Shown here one piece after another: positions 44,377 to 55,300 of a DNA stretch of 59,369 nt. A program made the translations under genes and the position numbers. The notes below the pieces were generated by a model. That model was not told the DNA's origin. It saw nothing but the letters and a program-made list of their open reading frames with translations, and searched no databases. The stretch comes from Campylobacterales bacterium (lineage in GTDB: Bacteria > Campylobacterota > Campylobacteria > Campylobacterales > Sulfurimonadaceae), in assembly GCA_026390075.1 (NCBI GenBank), contig JAPLGP010000010.1, forward strand, positions 1-59,369. Direction: 5' to 3'. Positions within the stretch are counted from its first letter, which is position 1. Every line of letters starts with the position of its first letter.

Positions 44377-44550
44377 CTCTAGCTTATCACCCTCATTTAA
44401 AACATAACTACCCCAACTATCTTGTTTTACAATATTCATATTTACTGCTGCAGCCATAACTTTACCATCTAAAGATAGTTCTTTGAGCACATGAGCCAAT
44501 GTTACATTAGCATCAAATTCTCTCTCTTGGGCATTTATTATTATCTTCAT
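44350..44550 (-). CDS. thiS: Sulfur carrier protein ThiS
   Basis: The 66-residue ubiquitin-like protein ends GGG with ELLDFVGGG and has the beta-grasp layout (MKIIINAQEREFDANVTLAH). ThiS carries sulfur as a thiocarboxylate for thiamine synthesis. It is convergent with acpS and overlaps its end. Confidence 0.8.
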   Translation of the reverse strand: MKIIINAQEREFDANVTLAHVLKELSLDGKVMAAAVNMNIVKQDSWGSYVLNEGDKLELLDFVGGG

Positions 44551-44672
44551 TCTCTCTCTTTTTCATATATTTTCAATTTGTTATAATTGTGATATTTTAT
44601 CCCTATTTTAATAAATATGTAATCATTTATTGATATACTTCTTTGCACTAAAATAATTATAAAGAGTGAAAA

Positions 44673-45419
44673 ATGATAAATACGAATGAAGTGGCCCTTA
44701 CTACAAAAGCTCTTTCTATTTTATTTGTAGAAGATAATGAAGTCCTCAGAGAAACTACTGCAGAAATTTTTAAAAAATTTTTTCAAATTGTAGATACAAA
44801 TATAAATGGCGAAGAAGCTATAGAACAATACATTAAATTTTATGAAAAAAATTCACACCATTACGACATAGTTCTCTCAGATATTCAAATGCCAATCATG
44901 GACGGCATTGAATTAACAAAACACATTTATAGCATTAACCCTCTCCAGCATATTATTATTCTTTCAGCATATGATGATTCAGACTATCTTGTAAGTCTTA
45001 TTAATTTAGGTATTGAACAATTTATAAAAAAACCTATCGATTATCAAGAATTATTAAAAGCATTTCAAAATATTTCTGCAAAAATAACACATACTTCTCT
45101 TACATCCAATACAAATAACCAAGTCATAGCACTTGGCGATAATTTTTTATATGACAGAGAAAATAAATCTATGATGCAATTCGACAAAAATATCTATCTC
45201 ACAAAACATGAAATACTATTTTTACAACTTCTTAGCACGAAAGTAGGGAAAATTTATTCGAATGAAGCTATTGTAGATCACTTTAATTTTATAAACGAAA
45301 ATATTGATGCTAAAAATATAAGAAAATTAGTGTCAAAATTGAGAAAAAAATTGCCAGAAAATTGCATTGAAAGTGTTTATGGTATTGGCTATAAAATAAT
45401 GCCTACCAATATAATCTAA
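44673..45419 (+). CDS. Response regulator, OmpR-type
   Basis: The 248-residue protein has a receiver domain (about 12-130) with the phosphorylated Asp in IVLSDIQMPIMDG and KKPID near 113, and a winged-helix output domain (about 150-245). It is convergent with the sensor kinase at 45403, overlapping by 17 bases, and its cognate kinase is not obvious. Confidence 0.88.
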   Translation: MINTNEVALTTKALSILFVEDNEVLRETTAEIFKKFFQIVDTNINGEEAIEQYIKFYEKNSHHYDIVLSDIQMPIMDGIELTKHIYSINPLQHIIILSAYDDSDYLVSLINLGIEQFIKKPIDYQELLKAFQNISAKITHTSLTSNTNNQVIALGDNFLYDRENKSMMQFDKNIYLTKHEILFLQLLSTKVGKIYSNEAIVDHFNFINENIDAKNIRKLVSKLRKKLPENCIESVYGIGYKIMPTNII

Positions 45420-46518
45420 AACAACTTCCTTTACCAAACTCCGAGTTTACATCAACTCGGATATGAAACTCATCACAAATCTGTTTAACTATGCTAAGCC
45501 CTACTCCAAAGCCACCTGCGAGATTTGAGCCTCTTTTGTAGAGTTTAAAAATCTCTTCAAGTTTCTCTTTTGCAATACCTACACCTTCATCTTTTATACT
45601 AAAATAGCCATCTTGTAAAGTAATGGTTATGGTTGTGTTTGGCATGGAATATTTTATAGCGTTTGAGAGAAGATTTGAAAAAAGCAACTCTGCCCTTGTA
45701 TCTAATATCTTAAGCGTTGTATCGTTTATATTTGTATCAATTGTTATATTTTTTGCATGCGTTAATTCTGAGTAGTACGCAACACTGCGCTCTAAAATCG
45801 GCTTTAACTCTATGAGCTCCACTTTTTGTTCTGGCATGTGGAAATTCAGATAGGAGAGAGACTGATAGATGCTGTAGAGTTGTTTTGTACTTATTGAGAT
45901 ATTTGTAAGTATTTTTTCATCATACACACCCTTTTGCATAGCTCTTTTTGAGCTCATTTGTAGAGCGGTTATTGGAGTATTGAGTTCATGAGATATATCT
46001 TGGATAAACTGCTCTATTTGACTCATTTTCTCATGGATTGGTTGCATAAAAAATTTTGAAAGTATCCAAGATATCATACCGATAGCTACGAACACAATCA
46101 TCATACTAAGCAAAACATTTTTTTCAAGAGTGAGTAACTCTTTGTTGTATTCATCTGTTTGAACTACTACATATTCTATACCTAAATGCTCTTGTGGAGC
46201 TGAAGAAACTAAAACTTTATAGCCATCTTTTTCAAAATAACTGCTCTCATAAACTCTGCTTTGTGCTGTTGGTATCAACCTATATTCATAATTTTTTTCT
46301 GCTTTTGGAAGGAGTAAAGGAGTACCACTCATATGTGCGTGTACTATCAAACTTGAGAGATTATCAGCGAGATGTTGAAGTTTATAATAAGTTGTATTTT
46401 CCAAAGAGTTTTTTTGCGCACTAAAATACCAAAAACCAGATAAAAGCACAAAAACTAAAGAAGAGCCAAGATACAGAGCTAAAAAGGAGTAAAAAGATTT
46501 TTTTTCTAAGTTATTCAA
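45403..46518 (-). CDS. Sensor histidine kinase
   Basis: The kinase has two membrane segments (near residues 10-32 and 145-168), a HisKA segment with the phospho-accepting His in QDISHELNTPITAL and a GHKL ATPase domain with NLLSNAIKYS, DEGVGI and GFGVGLSIVKQI. The frame is open to an ATG at 46566, but a TTG at 46518 follows a ribosome site and just overlaps the stop of the response regulator, so I choose it; the start is uncertain. Confidence 0.85.
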   Translation of the reverse strand: MNNLEKKSFYSFLALYLGSSLVFVLLSGFWYFSAQKNSLENTTYYKLQHLADNLSSLIVHAHMSGTPLLLPKAEKNYEYRLIPTAQSRVYESSYFEKDGYKVLVSSAPQEHLGIEYVVVQTDEYNKELLTLEKNVLLSMMIVFVAIGMISWILSKFFMQPIHEKMSQIEQFIQDISHELNTPITALQMSSKRAMQKGVYDEKILTNISISTKQLYSIYQSLSYLNFHMPEQKVELIELKPILERSVAYYSELTHAKNITIDTNINDTTLKILDTRAELLFSNLLSNAIKYSMPNTTITITLQDGYFSIKDEGVGIAKEKLEEIFKLYKRGSNLAGGFGVGLSIVKQICDEFHIRVDVNSEFGKGSCFRLYW

Positions 46519-47158
46519 ACCTATATCCTTCGCCTCGAATGTTTTGAATATGCTCTTTTCCCACATGCCGTCTCAGCTCTTTTATAAGCGTTCGTATCGT
46601 GTCAGACGATGGCATTTCCTCATACTCCCATAAGTTTTGGAGCATCTCATCCGCACTTACAACACGATGACGATTTTTATACAAATAGATTAAACACGCA
46701 CTCTCTTTGTTACTCAGTTTATATGAATTAGCTTGATTTTTTAGCATGTGGGTTTGTGTATCAAACTCTATATCTGAGCTTAGATGAACCATAGTACTCA
46801 ATCCAAAATGCCTCTTAATATTTTCTATACGCTGCGCCAACTCTTCCAAATCAAAAGGCTTTTTTATAAAATCATTTGCTCCAGATTCAAAGGCTTTTTT
46901 TAAATACTTTGTATCATGAAAAGCAGTTATAAAAATAGTCGGTGTTGTGTCATGAAAACTTCTAAGCTCCCTCAAAAGTGAAATACCATCACCATCAGGC
47001 ACATTTATGTCAAAAATATACAAGTCAAAAGAGTTTTCTTCACTCAAACGCAAAGCTTCTTTCATGCTATATGTATGCGTCACACCATACTCTTCTTGTA
47101 AAAAATCTACCAATATATTTGCTAAGACTGTGTCGTCTTCTAGGAGTAAAATATTCAT
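46511..47158 (-). CDS. Response regulator, OmpR-type, partner of the 45403 kinase
   Basis: The protein (about 215 residues) starts MNILLLEDDTVLANILVDFL, has phosphorylated Asp in LYIFDINVPDGDG and a winged-helix end RTLIKELRRHVG. It is the first gene of a two-gene operon with the kinase. No ribosome site precedes the ATG at 47158; TATAAT stands six bases upstream, so the message may be leaderless. An ATG six codons earlier is the alternative. Confidence 0.85.
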   Translation of the reverse strand: MNILLLEDDTVLANILVDFLQEEYGVTHTYSMKEALRLSEENSFDLYIFDINVPDGDGISLLRELRSFHDTTPTIFITAFHDTKYLKKAFESGANDFIKKPFDLEELAQRIENIKRHFGLSTMVHLSSDIEFDTQTHMLKNQANSYKLSNKESACLIYLYKNRHRVVSADEMLQNLWEYEEMPSSDTIRTLIKELRRHVGKEHIQNIRGEGYRFE

Positions 47159-47195
47159 GAGAGTATTATACTTCACATAGCTTTCATCACACTTT

Positions 47196-47531
47196 TTATG
47201 ATATTTTCAACTCCGCTGATATACATTTAAAGCAAGTTTGCTGGTCGTCACAATTTCCACATGCCGGAGCAATCGCATTAATTTTTTCATACAAAAATTT
47301 TTTCCACAGCTTTTCTTTTGATTTTTGTTTTGCTAATTCTGGAAAGTTCTCCATCATAAATACACCCATCTCTGTACGACTTTTAAAACCCATATCTTCG
47401 TAAAGATGGTTCATCTCTAAAGAAACGAGAGCAACATGTGGCGCTAGATTTTTTTTTGCAAAATCATTCACAGCATACGATTCAAGAAGCAAAGTCAAAT
47501 CGTCATACATTTTTTGATGCTCTGCATTCAT
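47196..47531 (-). CDS. nifQ: Short NifQ-family molybdenum protein, copy 2
   Basis: The 111-residue protein is the paralogue of 2677-3012: MNAEHQKMYDDL, NHLYEDMGFKSRTEMGVFMM, KLWKKFLYEK and APACGNCDDQQTCFKC. Such NifQ-like proteins pass molybdenum to cofactor synthesis. The ATG at 47531 has GGTGGAGAT. The promoter element at 47627-47642 is an exact nif-type match, unlike copy 1. A copy of CCACATGCC lies in the gene at 47257. Confidence 0.78.
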   Translation of the reverse strand: MNAEHQKMYDDLTLLLESYAVNDFAKKNLAPHVALVSLEMNHLYEDMGFKSRTEMGVFMMENFPELAKQKSKEKLWKKFLYEKINAIAPACGNCDDQQTCFKCISAELKIS

Positions 47532-47626
47532 AGTTCTATCTCCACCATTTTGCTCATTGTTATTTCTGCAACTTCTCTTGCAAATCATTCATCATAAATA
47601 CATCCTTAGTTTTCATAAGAGTAGCA

Positions 47627-47642
47627 TGCATTTATTGTTCTA
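47627..47642 (-). promoter_or_regulatory. Nif-type promoter element of nifQ copy 2
   Basis: On the minus strand TAGAAC-AATAA-ATGCA, exact match, 96 bases upstream of the ATG. Confidence 0.7.
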
Positions 47643-47667
47643 TTGAAGCAATTTTTAAATGATTTTT

Positions 47668-47754
47668 TTAGATTACTTCGTCATTCTTCCTCGATGACGG
47701 TCATTGCGAACAAAGTGAAGCAATCTAAAAAGAGAGTTTTGCAAGAAGTTTAAT
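47668..47754. repeat. Dispersed palindromic repeat (left end truncated)
   Basis: gattacttcgtcattcttcc and gaacaaagtgaagcaatc with the right arm gagttttgcaagaagttta. The left outer arm is missing. Confidence 0.8.
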
Positions 47755-47808
47755 TTCTACTGCTGCATAATTCGGGTTTAGATTTATACGGACTTGAATT
47801 TTATTTTT

Positions 47809-48699
47809 TTAGAGTTTAATTATTTCTTTACTATTACATCGATTATACTCACATTGAAATGTAACATGTGATATTTTAAACAGCTCTTTTAACTGTTTTT
47901 CAAGTATGTCAATGATTAAAGTAGAAGCTTCGATTGTAATATTTTCATTAAAATCAAGATGTGCTTCAAGATGAATACGGTGGTCATCTAACTGCCACAG
48001 ATGTATGTGATGTGCATTTTCAATCTGAGGCACGGCAGTGATTGTTTTCACAACATCGTTTAACTCAATTCCTTTTGGCACAAACTGCATCAACACAAAA
48101 GTTGCACCTTTTACTAATCCAAATGAAGCCCAAAGAAGATACAAGGCTATGAAAATAGAGATAACAGGGTCAATCCAAAAAATATGAAAATAGTACATAA
48201 GCACACCACCAACAACCACGGCGATAGAGGTCATAACATCTGCTAGTAAATGCAAATAGGCAGCTTGTAGATTCATATTTTTCTCAGCATCTTCTTTTAC
48301 CCTCCAAACACTCAGTGCATTGACGACAATACCTAAAGTTCCAAGTGCAATAACCCATGTGGAATCTATCGGTTTTGGATGATAAAGTTTACTAAAAGCT
48401 TCAATAATCAGATAAATAGAAATACCAATCAAAACAGAGGAGTTAAAAAGTGCCGCCAATATCTCTGCTCTGTGATACCCAAATGTTTTTTCAGCGTTAC
48501 TCGGTTTACTTGAGAGTCTATTTGCACCATAAGCGATTACTAGGGAAAGTACATCGCTAAAATTATGCATTGCATCACTCAAAAGTGCAAGTGAACCAGA
48601 GACAATGCCGCCAATTATCTGTGCTACCGTTATTATGATATTGAAGAGTATGGTAATAAAAAGATTTTTACCACTTACATGGTGGTGGTGTTCTGACAT
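47809..48699 (-). CDS. Cation diffusion facilitator transporter
   Basis: The 296-residue protein has six membrane segments (to about 205), the HxxxD metal site pairs DAMHNFSDV (about 41) and HLLADV (about 151), a His-rich N-terminus (SEHHHH) and a cytoplasmic C-terminal domain with QLDDHRIHLEAHLDF. It is a CzcD-like exporter of zinc, cobalt or similar metal. Confidence 0.9.
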   Translation of the reverse strand: MSEHHHHVSGKNLFITILFNIIITVAQIIGGIVSGSLALLSDAMHNFSDVLSLVIAYGANRLSSKPSNAEKTFGYHRAEILAALFNSSVLIGISIYLIIEAFSKLYHPKPIDSTWVIALGTLGIVVNALSVWRVKEDAEKNMNLQAAYLHLLADVMTSIAVVVGGVLMYYFHIFWIDPVISIFIALYLLWASFGLVKGATFVLMQFVPKGIELNDVVKTITAVPQIENAHHIHLWQLDDHRIHLEAHLDFNENITIEASTLIIDILEKQLKELFKISHVTFQCEYNRCNSKEIIKL

Positions 48700-48726
48700 A
48701 TTTAACTCACTTGATTGTGGTTTTCT

Positions 48727-49968
48727 CTAGCTTTGAGTATAACCCTTTTGTATCTGAGAACGCTTTGCCAAGAACTGTACACTTTTAGAGATATCATCCT
48801 CTGCTATGTGGTAATGCTCATGAAGTTTGGTTAAAGAATCATCCATCTTTTGCGTAAGTGTCACACTTAGAGTTTCTATTTGCTGGCGCATAGCTATGAT
48901 ATGTTCACCTTCGGATGATTTTAACTCATTTGAAATGACACTCAGTTGCGATTGAGATTTTACATAATCCGCTTTTATCGCTTCCATATCACGCATCAAC
49001 TCTTTCATAGTTGAATAAATATTATGAAGCCCATGATTTTGCGCTTCAATGTCACTCATTTTATTTGAAGAAAGAAGCATTTGCTTCATAATCATTTCAC
49101 TTTGTTGTCGTATGGTTGAAAGTTTATTTTCACCTTCATTTAAAGATGTTTTTATACCCTCAGCATGAGATTTTAGAGACACGATTTGAATTTCAAACTC
49201 TTTTGTTGCTCCTGAGAGTTGTTGGAGAGTATGTCTAATAATTGTTTTTGCTATATCATCTGAAACATTTTTTATACTGCCTATAGCAACTTTTAATTTT
49301 TCTAAATCTTCGGAAATATCATGTCGATTTTCAACTGCTTTTTCTAACACAGCTCGTAATTTATTGTAATGGTCAAGCTCTGCAACTCTTAATACATCTA
49401 TATGTCTATGCACAACTTCATCAAGAGAAGGCATTTTGACATTTACAAATTGTTCAAACTCTTTTGAAACATTTTGATGCCAACTTTCCATACTTTCAAA
49501 TTTTTCTAAAAACTTTGCTTGATTGACTTTAATAGCATCAAGAGATTTTATATCTTCTCTAAATTTTATTCTTACTTCATCTTGAGAATTTCTATCTTCT
49601 TGCTGTGATAGAATAATTCTACCCTCTAACTCACCCATAAACTCTTTTAACTCGCCCAGTTGCGCAACGAGTACTTTTGTAAATTCATCTTGTTCTTTTG
49701 CGCTTTCTGTCTCTTGTGTTTGGTGTAATACATTCATAACCATGTAAAGAAGAAGGGCAACAAGCAAAGGAAAAGCAGCTTGTCTTAAAAGTAATACAAA
49801 ATCTTGTACTTGAGGCTGAATAATAAAATGAACGATAGAACTAATAGCACCAATACCTATCATAAGTGGCGAATAATTAATCTTATTTGGCTGTTTTAAG
49901 ATATAAATCTGTCTTAAAAAAAGTACCGCCATAAACAAAAAAGCTAGTAGTAAATCAGAATCAAACAA
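48727..49968 (-). CDS. Membrane-anchored coiled-coil protein
   Basis: The 413-residue protein has three N-terminal membrane segments (about 5-18, 32-50, 58-80) and then a long coiled coil to the end. No catalytic motif is seen and I recognise no family. It could be a structural or signalling protein; an RmuC- or Mcp-like origin is not supported. Confidence 0.6.
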   Translation of the reverse strand: MFDSDLLLAFLFMAVLFLRQIYILKQPNKINYSPLMIGIGAISSIVHFIIQPQVQDFVLLLRQAAFPLLVALLLYMVMNVLHQTQETESAKEQDEFTKVLVAQLGELKEFMGELEGRIILSQQEDRNSQDEVRIKFREDIKSLDAIKVNQAKFLEKFESMESWHQNVSKEFEQFVNVKMPSLDEVVHRHIDVLRVAELDHYNKLRAVLEKAVENRHDISEDLEKLKVAIGSIKNVSDDIAKTIIRHTLQQLSGATKEFEIQIVSLKSHAEGIKTSLNEGENKLSTIRQQSEMIMKQMLLSSNKMSDIEAQNHGLHNIYSTMKELMRDMEAIKADYVKSQSQLSVISNELKSSEGEHIIAMRQQIETLSVTLTQKMDDSLTKLHEHYHIAEDDISKSVQFLAKRSQIQKGYTQS

Positions 49969-50011
49969 ACTATCTCCCTTTTGTAAATCTATATCATTCT
50001 ATCATATTTTT

Positions 50012-50641
50012 TTATAAAACAATATCTAAAATCTCTTTTGGCATGTGGATTAAAGTTTCATGTGCACCATTTGGAGAAAAACCCCAAGTAGCGAAAATAG
50101 AATCTATCCCTGCACTTTGCGCACTTATCATATCTTTAGAGTTGTCGCCAACCATCCATGCTTTGTGTGTGCTTTTATCAAAGCCATAGTAATTTAAAAT
50201 TTCATTTAACATTTCTGGGTCTGGTTTGGAGCATTTTACTTTATCTGCACCGATAATAACATCAAACATAGCATCAATTTTTAAATGCCCAAGCATCATC
50301 TGTGCGAACTTTGTTGGAGCATTTGTAGCAACGGATAACTTTATTCCACATGCCAAAAGTTTTTGAAGAGTTTCTAGTATTCCATCGTATAAATAGGGAT
50401 TTTGTATGCACTGTTTTTCATAATGCGCTTCAAAAAGTTCCCTATCAGAGTCATGATAATGCTCTGTTTCATAAAAAAGTTTAGGAAGATTTCTCACTTG
50501 CATATTTATAGACTCTACCACGAAAGATTCACTCAAAGGCGGTAAATTATAGTTTTTTTCTCTGACATGATTTATAGATATAGTAATATCTTGTTTAGAA
50601 TCTAAAAGTGTTCCATCCATGTCAAATATAATAATTTTCAT
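50012..50641 (-). CDS. HAD-family phosphatase
   Basis: The 209-residue protein has the HAD motif I DMDGTLLDS, motif III lysine near 145 and motif IV MVGDNSKD. It resembles phosphoglycolate phosphatase or a nucleotide phosphatase; the substrate is open. It is 15 bases after hemH. Confidence 0.82.
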   Translation of the reverse strand: MKIIIFDMDGTLLDSKQDITISINHVREKNYNLPPLSESFVVESINMQVRNLPKLFYETEHYHDSDRELFEAHYEKQCIQNPYLYDGILETLQKLLACGIKLSVATNAPTKFAQMMLGHLKIDAMFDVIIGADKVKCSKPDPEMLNEILNYYGFDKSTHKAWMVGDNSKDMISAQSAGIDSIFATWGFSPNGAHETLIHMPKEILDIVL

Positions 50642-50656
50642 TCTATTCTATTTGCC

Positions 50657-51607
50657 CTATTGCATTTTTTCATAAATTTCTACAAGAGCATCCACAAAAA
50701 AATCACTATCATTCGGACATCTACACACTCTATACTCTTCAAACTCAAGCTCATACGCCATTTCACGGTATTGTATCTCTAACTCATAATCTGTTTCAGA
50801 ATTATCTATCGTAAAAGCTATAGGGAAAATAATAACTTTTTTGTTTTCTATACTCATAAGTTTTTCTTCCAAAGAAGGTTTTAACCACTCCATCGGTCCC
50901 ACTTTTGACTGATACGCTAAATGCGTTTTATTAAAATTCATGCCCTCTTCTTCAAGCATATTTTTAATAATTTCCACATGCCGAATGATGTGTTTTTCGT
51001 ACACATCTCCAGCTTTAATTATACTTTTTGGAAGTCCATGCGCTGAAAATAGAAGGTCAAAATCTTCGCACTTATCTTCGAGCATTTTCTCTTTGATTCT
51101 CTGTAAAATCGCTTTGTTGTAGCTATTATTTTCAAAAAAATGTTTTGTCTCAACTAAAATTGCATTTGCTCCACCGTTATGATAATGTTCTTCAAAATCT
51201 TCAAGTGATGACTTTGTTGTTGTCGTTGAAAACTGCGGATAAAGTGGAATTAAATAAACTTTATTTACCTCTTCTTTATTTATTCTCTCAATCACTTCAT
51301 CTGCAAAAGGAGGCGCATATCGCATAGCAAAATCAACGACTACATCTTCCCCAACTCTCATCTGAAGTTTCTTTACCAACTCTTTTGTGAGCCCAACGAT
51401 AGGTGATTTACCACCAATTTGTCTGTATATATCTTGGGATTTTTCCGCTCTTGTAAAAGTTATTATCGTACCGATAATTGTTCGTAGCAAATCACTTTTC
51501 ACAGTCAAAATATTTTTATCACTAAACATATTTGTTAAAAACACTTCTACCTCTTCAAGGTTGTTTGGACCACCCATATTAAGTAAAACTATTGCTTCTT
51601 TTTTCAT
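50657..51607 (-). CDS. hemH: Ferrochelatase HemH
   Basis: The 316-residue protein begins with LLNMGGPNNLEEV and has the active-site LFSAHGLPKS (His) and TYRHVE-like conserved positions, then a C-terminal Glu/Asp pair in the FDNSETDYELE region. It inserts iron into protoporphyrin IX. Length is normal. Confidence 0.93.
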   Translation of the reverse strand: MKKEAIVLLNMGGPNNLEEVEVFLTNMFSDKNILTVKSDLLRTIIGTIITFTRAEKSQDIYRQIGGKSPIVGLTKELVKKLQMRVGEDVVVDFAMRYAPPFADEVIERINKEEVNKVYLIPLYPQFSTTTTKSSLEDFEEHYHNGGANAILVETKHFFENNSYNKAILQRIKEKMLEDKCEDFDLLFSAHGLPKSIIKAGDVYEKHIIRHVEIIKNMLEEEGMNFNKTHLAYQSKVGPMEWLKPSLEEKLMSIENKKVIIFPIAFTIDNSETDYELEIQYREMAYELEFEEYRVCRCPNDSDFFVDALVEIYEKMQ

Positions 51608-51610
51608 TTT

Positions 51611-52309
51611 TTAATCCTCTTTGACTCTCAAACTCATCTCATACACTATCTTCTGCAATGGTAACATATCTTCATATATCTTATAAAGTGTTGCGATTAA
51701 TTTTTCACCATCTTCTATTAGACTTGGTTCTAAAATTTTGTAAGTAGCCAAACCTTTAAAAAGTGCAATGTCCGCACTTGGCATGTGGGAATCGAAACCT
51801 TTTGGAAAGCGTTTATATCCTCGTGGAAGCGTTTCATATCCACATGCCAACAACTCTTTTAAAACTTTGTCTAATGCAACTCTTTTATCTTCATCTTGTA
51901 TATATTCACGAAAGGCATCAAGAAGCGGTTTTTCGAACCATCGCACACCAACTGCAACGAAAAGCTCATCAGGTGAAAAGTGTAAGTAAAAACTTGAGCT
52001 TTGAAGTCGTGAAGCTTTACCTTGCCAAAAAATTATACCGATACGGCTTTTGATAGGCTCTTTATTTGCACCCATTCTTCGTATGTCTCTATAGATGCGA
52101 AAAAGGGATTTGTTGATTTTTGGTTGCGCATTTATGGTTGGTTCTAAGGCTTGGAGATGTGCACCCATCTCAGTGACAAAAGCACGAGATGGGTTTAAGA
52201 TAAGTTCTTCGTACTCACTTTTGTGCGCATCAAACCACTCTTTGTTGTTATTGGCACGGATGGCTTTTAAAAAAGGAAGTGTCTTTTTACTAAAACCAGT
52301 GAATTCCAC
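51611..52309 (-). CDS. DUF2461 family protein
   Basis: The 232-residue protein (LPFLKAIRANNNKEWFDAHK, RIYRDIRRMGANKEPIK, SSFYLHFSPDELFVAVGV) fits the DUF2461/TIGR02453 family of unknown function. It lies between hemH and ccsBA and contains two CCACATGCC copies. Confidence 0.85.
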   Translation of the reverse strand: MEFTGFSKKTLPFLKAIRANNNKEWFDAHKSEYEELILNPSRAFVTEMGAHLQALEPTINAQPKINKSLFRIYRDIRRMGANKEPIKSRIGIIFWQGKASRLQSSSFYLHFSPDELFVAVGVRWFEKPLLDAFREYIQDEDKRVALDKVLKELLACGYETLPRGYKRFPKGFDSHMPSADIALFKGLATYKILEPSLIEDGEKLIATLYKIYEDMLPLQKIVYEMSLRVKED

Positions 52310-52321
52310 ATGCCAACCTTT

Positions 52322-55300
52322 TTAAACTAACTTTCTATTTCGGTACGCTAAAGCTATCACTACAAAAATAATCAAATAAGTCACAGGCACAAAATCAGGG
52401 ATAGGAACAGAGTCACCTTTTGCGTAGGAGTGAAGTCCTGCAAGGTAGTAATTTACCCCGAAATAGGTCATGATGACGGATGTAAACGACAAGAGTGAAA
52501 TAACACTAAAGTTAAAATCACTGTAAATCTCTTTGATAAATCTCAGGTGAAGCACAACCGCATAAACTAAAATAGTTACCAATGCCCAAGTCTCTTTTGG
52601 ATCCCATCCCCAGTAGCGTCCCCAACTCTCATTTGCCCAAACACCACCTAGAAAATTTCCGACCGTTAAAAGAACAAGTCCAGCCATCAAACTCATCTCA
52701 TTGATAGCGTTTAACTCTTTGATGGAAAGACTGATATGTTTTTCATTCGCAGGAGTTTTGAGGATAAACAAAAGGATTGTAATAAACCCAAGTAAAGCAC
52801 CAAGCCCTAAAAAGCCGTAACTTCCCGTAATCATAGAAACATGGATACTCAGCCAGTAGGAGTTAAGGACAGGAACAAGATTTGTGACTTGTGGATTCAT
52901 CCAATTGAGGTGTGCCACAAACAAAATAAGCCCAGCTAAAACTCCCGTAGAAGCCATCGTCATACTTGAGCGTTTAGAGAAGATAAATCCTGCCAAAACT
53001 GTTGCCCAAGCGATATAAATCATAGACTCATACCCATCTGACCAAGGTGCGTGACCTGAAATATACCATCTATTTGCAAGACCTATTGTATGAGATATAA
53101 AAAGAACTATAAGAAGTATTAGAGTCACTTTAGTATAGATTTTCATATTGAAATTTGGTTTTAAGATTTTTACAAAACTAAGAATTAAAAGGACAAATCC
53201 TATTAAAAAGTAGAGTGGGTAAATGGTTTCAAATATCTTTGCTTTATTATAAAAAACCTCTGCCAAAATTCTATTTTCACTCGGATACACTTCTGCTCCA
53301 TAAAACTTCTGATACTCCGCTAATTTCATCAAAGCATTATCAGATTTACTCCAATTTCCGCTCACTAAAGCATCATCAATAGCCGTAAAATACTCCACTG
53401 CGATAGCTCTTAGTTTTTCACCATTTTCTGCTGAAAAAGTTTGAAGAGCATCGATTGTTGGAAACCATTTGTTGGTTACATCATTTGGTTTTGGCCACAT
53501 TTTTATCAACGAACCCGTGTAAACCATATAAGTTACATTGACTCGCTCATCTATACTAAGGGCTGCTTTATCGAGTTTATTTCTAAATTTTGGCTCTTTT
53601 CTTGTTGCCTCTTCCACCACAGATGCAAGTTTATAATCACTCATATTTTCAGGGTCTGCAAAAAACTGAGAAAAAGAAACATATTTTGTATCTGCTTCTA
53701 CTCCAAGTATTTTGTTGATAGCCTCATCTTTTGTGTAAATCATTTTTACATCGCGGTACACATCAGGTCGCACCATCATGCCTAACATCACTTGGTTTGA
53801 ATTCAGTACGGTTGCACCAACATGAACGCTTACATCTGCATGAATTTTTGCCAAAATTTCCGTTGAGAGTGTGTCCAATGGCTTCATTCTTCCACCACTA
53901 TCTTGGATAACTAATGCACCAAATTTTTTAGCATGTTCTGCGTTAAAAGAGAGAATAGTTTTTATAGCAGGATTTAATTCCTCCGCAAAAGAAGGAGTAA
54001 AACTAAAAAGTAATCCACATGCCAAGATCACGGGCACAGCTTTTTGTTCACTTGCTTTTTTTGCTTTTTCTGCCAATTTAGAAAATCTGTTTTGTTGAGA
54101 AAAAAGTGACCAAAACATCCCTAAAGCTAAAAGAAAATAGCCAATGTAGCTTGGGAGAGTTCCAGGGTCATTGTTCACTGAGAGAACTGTTCCCTGCTCA
54201 TCTTGGTCATACGATGCTTGAAAAAATCTATATCCGCGGTGCGCTAAAATATTGTTCATAAAAATTCTATATGGCATTTCAATATTTTGTTCTTTGTCTA
54301 TTAAAACAACTTCACTTGCATACGAAGCTGGACTCATTGAGCCAGGATAACGGTCAAGTTGAAAATCTTTTAACTGAATCTCAAATGGAATTTTTATCTC
54401 TTTTGAACCGTATGAAATACTCACGCCAACACCATTGATTTTATTATAATTTTCTTGTGCCATTGCTCCTGAAACACCAAAAATCATTACTTCTTGCGCT
54501 ACATTATCTACTTTTACATCCAAACGAAGAGCATCAAATCCTGCTTGTTTTGCTGAAGCTTTTGGGTTAGAAACGATTTTAATTGTGGCATGTGGAAAAA
54601 ATTCACGAAGCACAAAACTACTGCTTGCATTTGTAAAAAGAGTTCTTATCGCAAAAGGCTCTTTATCGTTTGAAGCTAATTCACCTTTTGAGCCATCATC
54701 CATCTTTAGGGAGTTTAGGGTCATAGGATGTTTCATAAAAAGTTTGTTATCTTCCATGAACAATGAAATAACAGGTTTGTCAAAACTACCATTAGAATCA
54801 AAATCTAAAACAAACTCTGCAGTCTCATAAAATTCACCTTGTTTTAATTTAACTGGTTTGCCTTTTCCACCACCTGTTACCATCATATTGGCAACTGCAA
54901 TACCATTTTCTTTTTCTTCAACCAATGTTTCAACTGCATCTGGAATATATTCAACCATTGCAACACTTACTTTTTTACCATCAACAACTAAAGAGGAGGA
55001 GAGAGTGTTTGAAGATTTTTTTGAAAGATATACTTTTTGCGTTGTCGATGCGCTTTTATCATTACTTGAAACATTTACACTAAAATAGGTATCTGAACTT
55101 GAAATCACAGAAGAACTCGCACCTTCTCGAATGTGCATAGAGCCTTCAAAACCCACAAAACGCGTAATCGCAGCACCGATAAGTATGATGATAAACGCCA
55201 TGTGGAAAATAAAAAGTGGAGCTTTTTTGAGCGTGTACATTTTAAAGTTTATTATGTTTAAAATAAGATTCAGTGTCAAAAATCCAAGTAAAATTTCAAA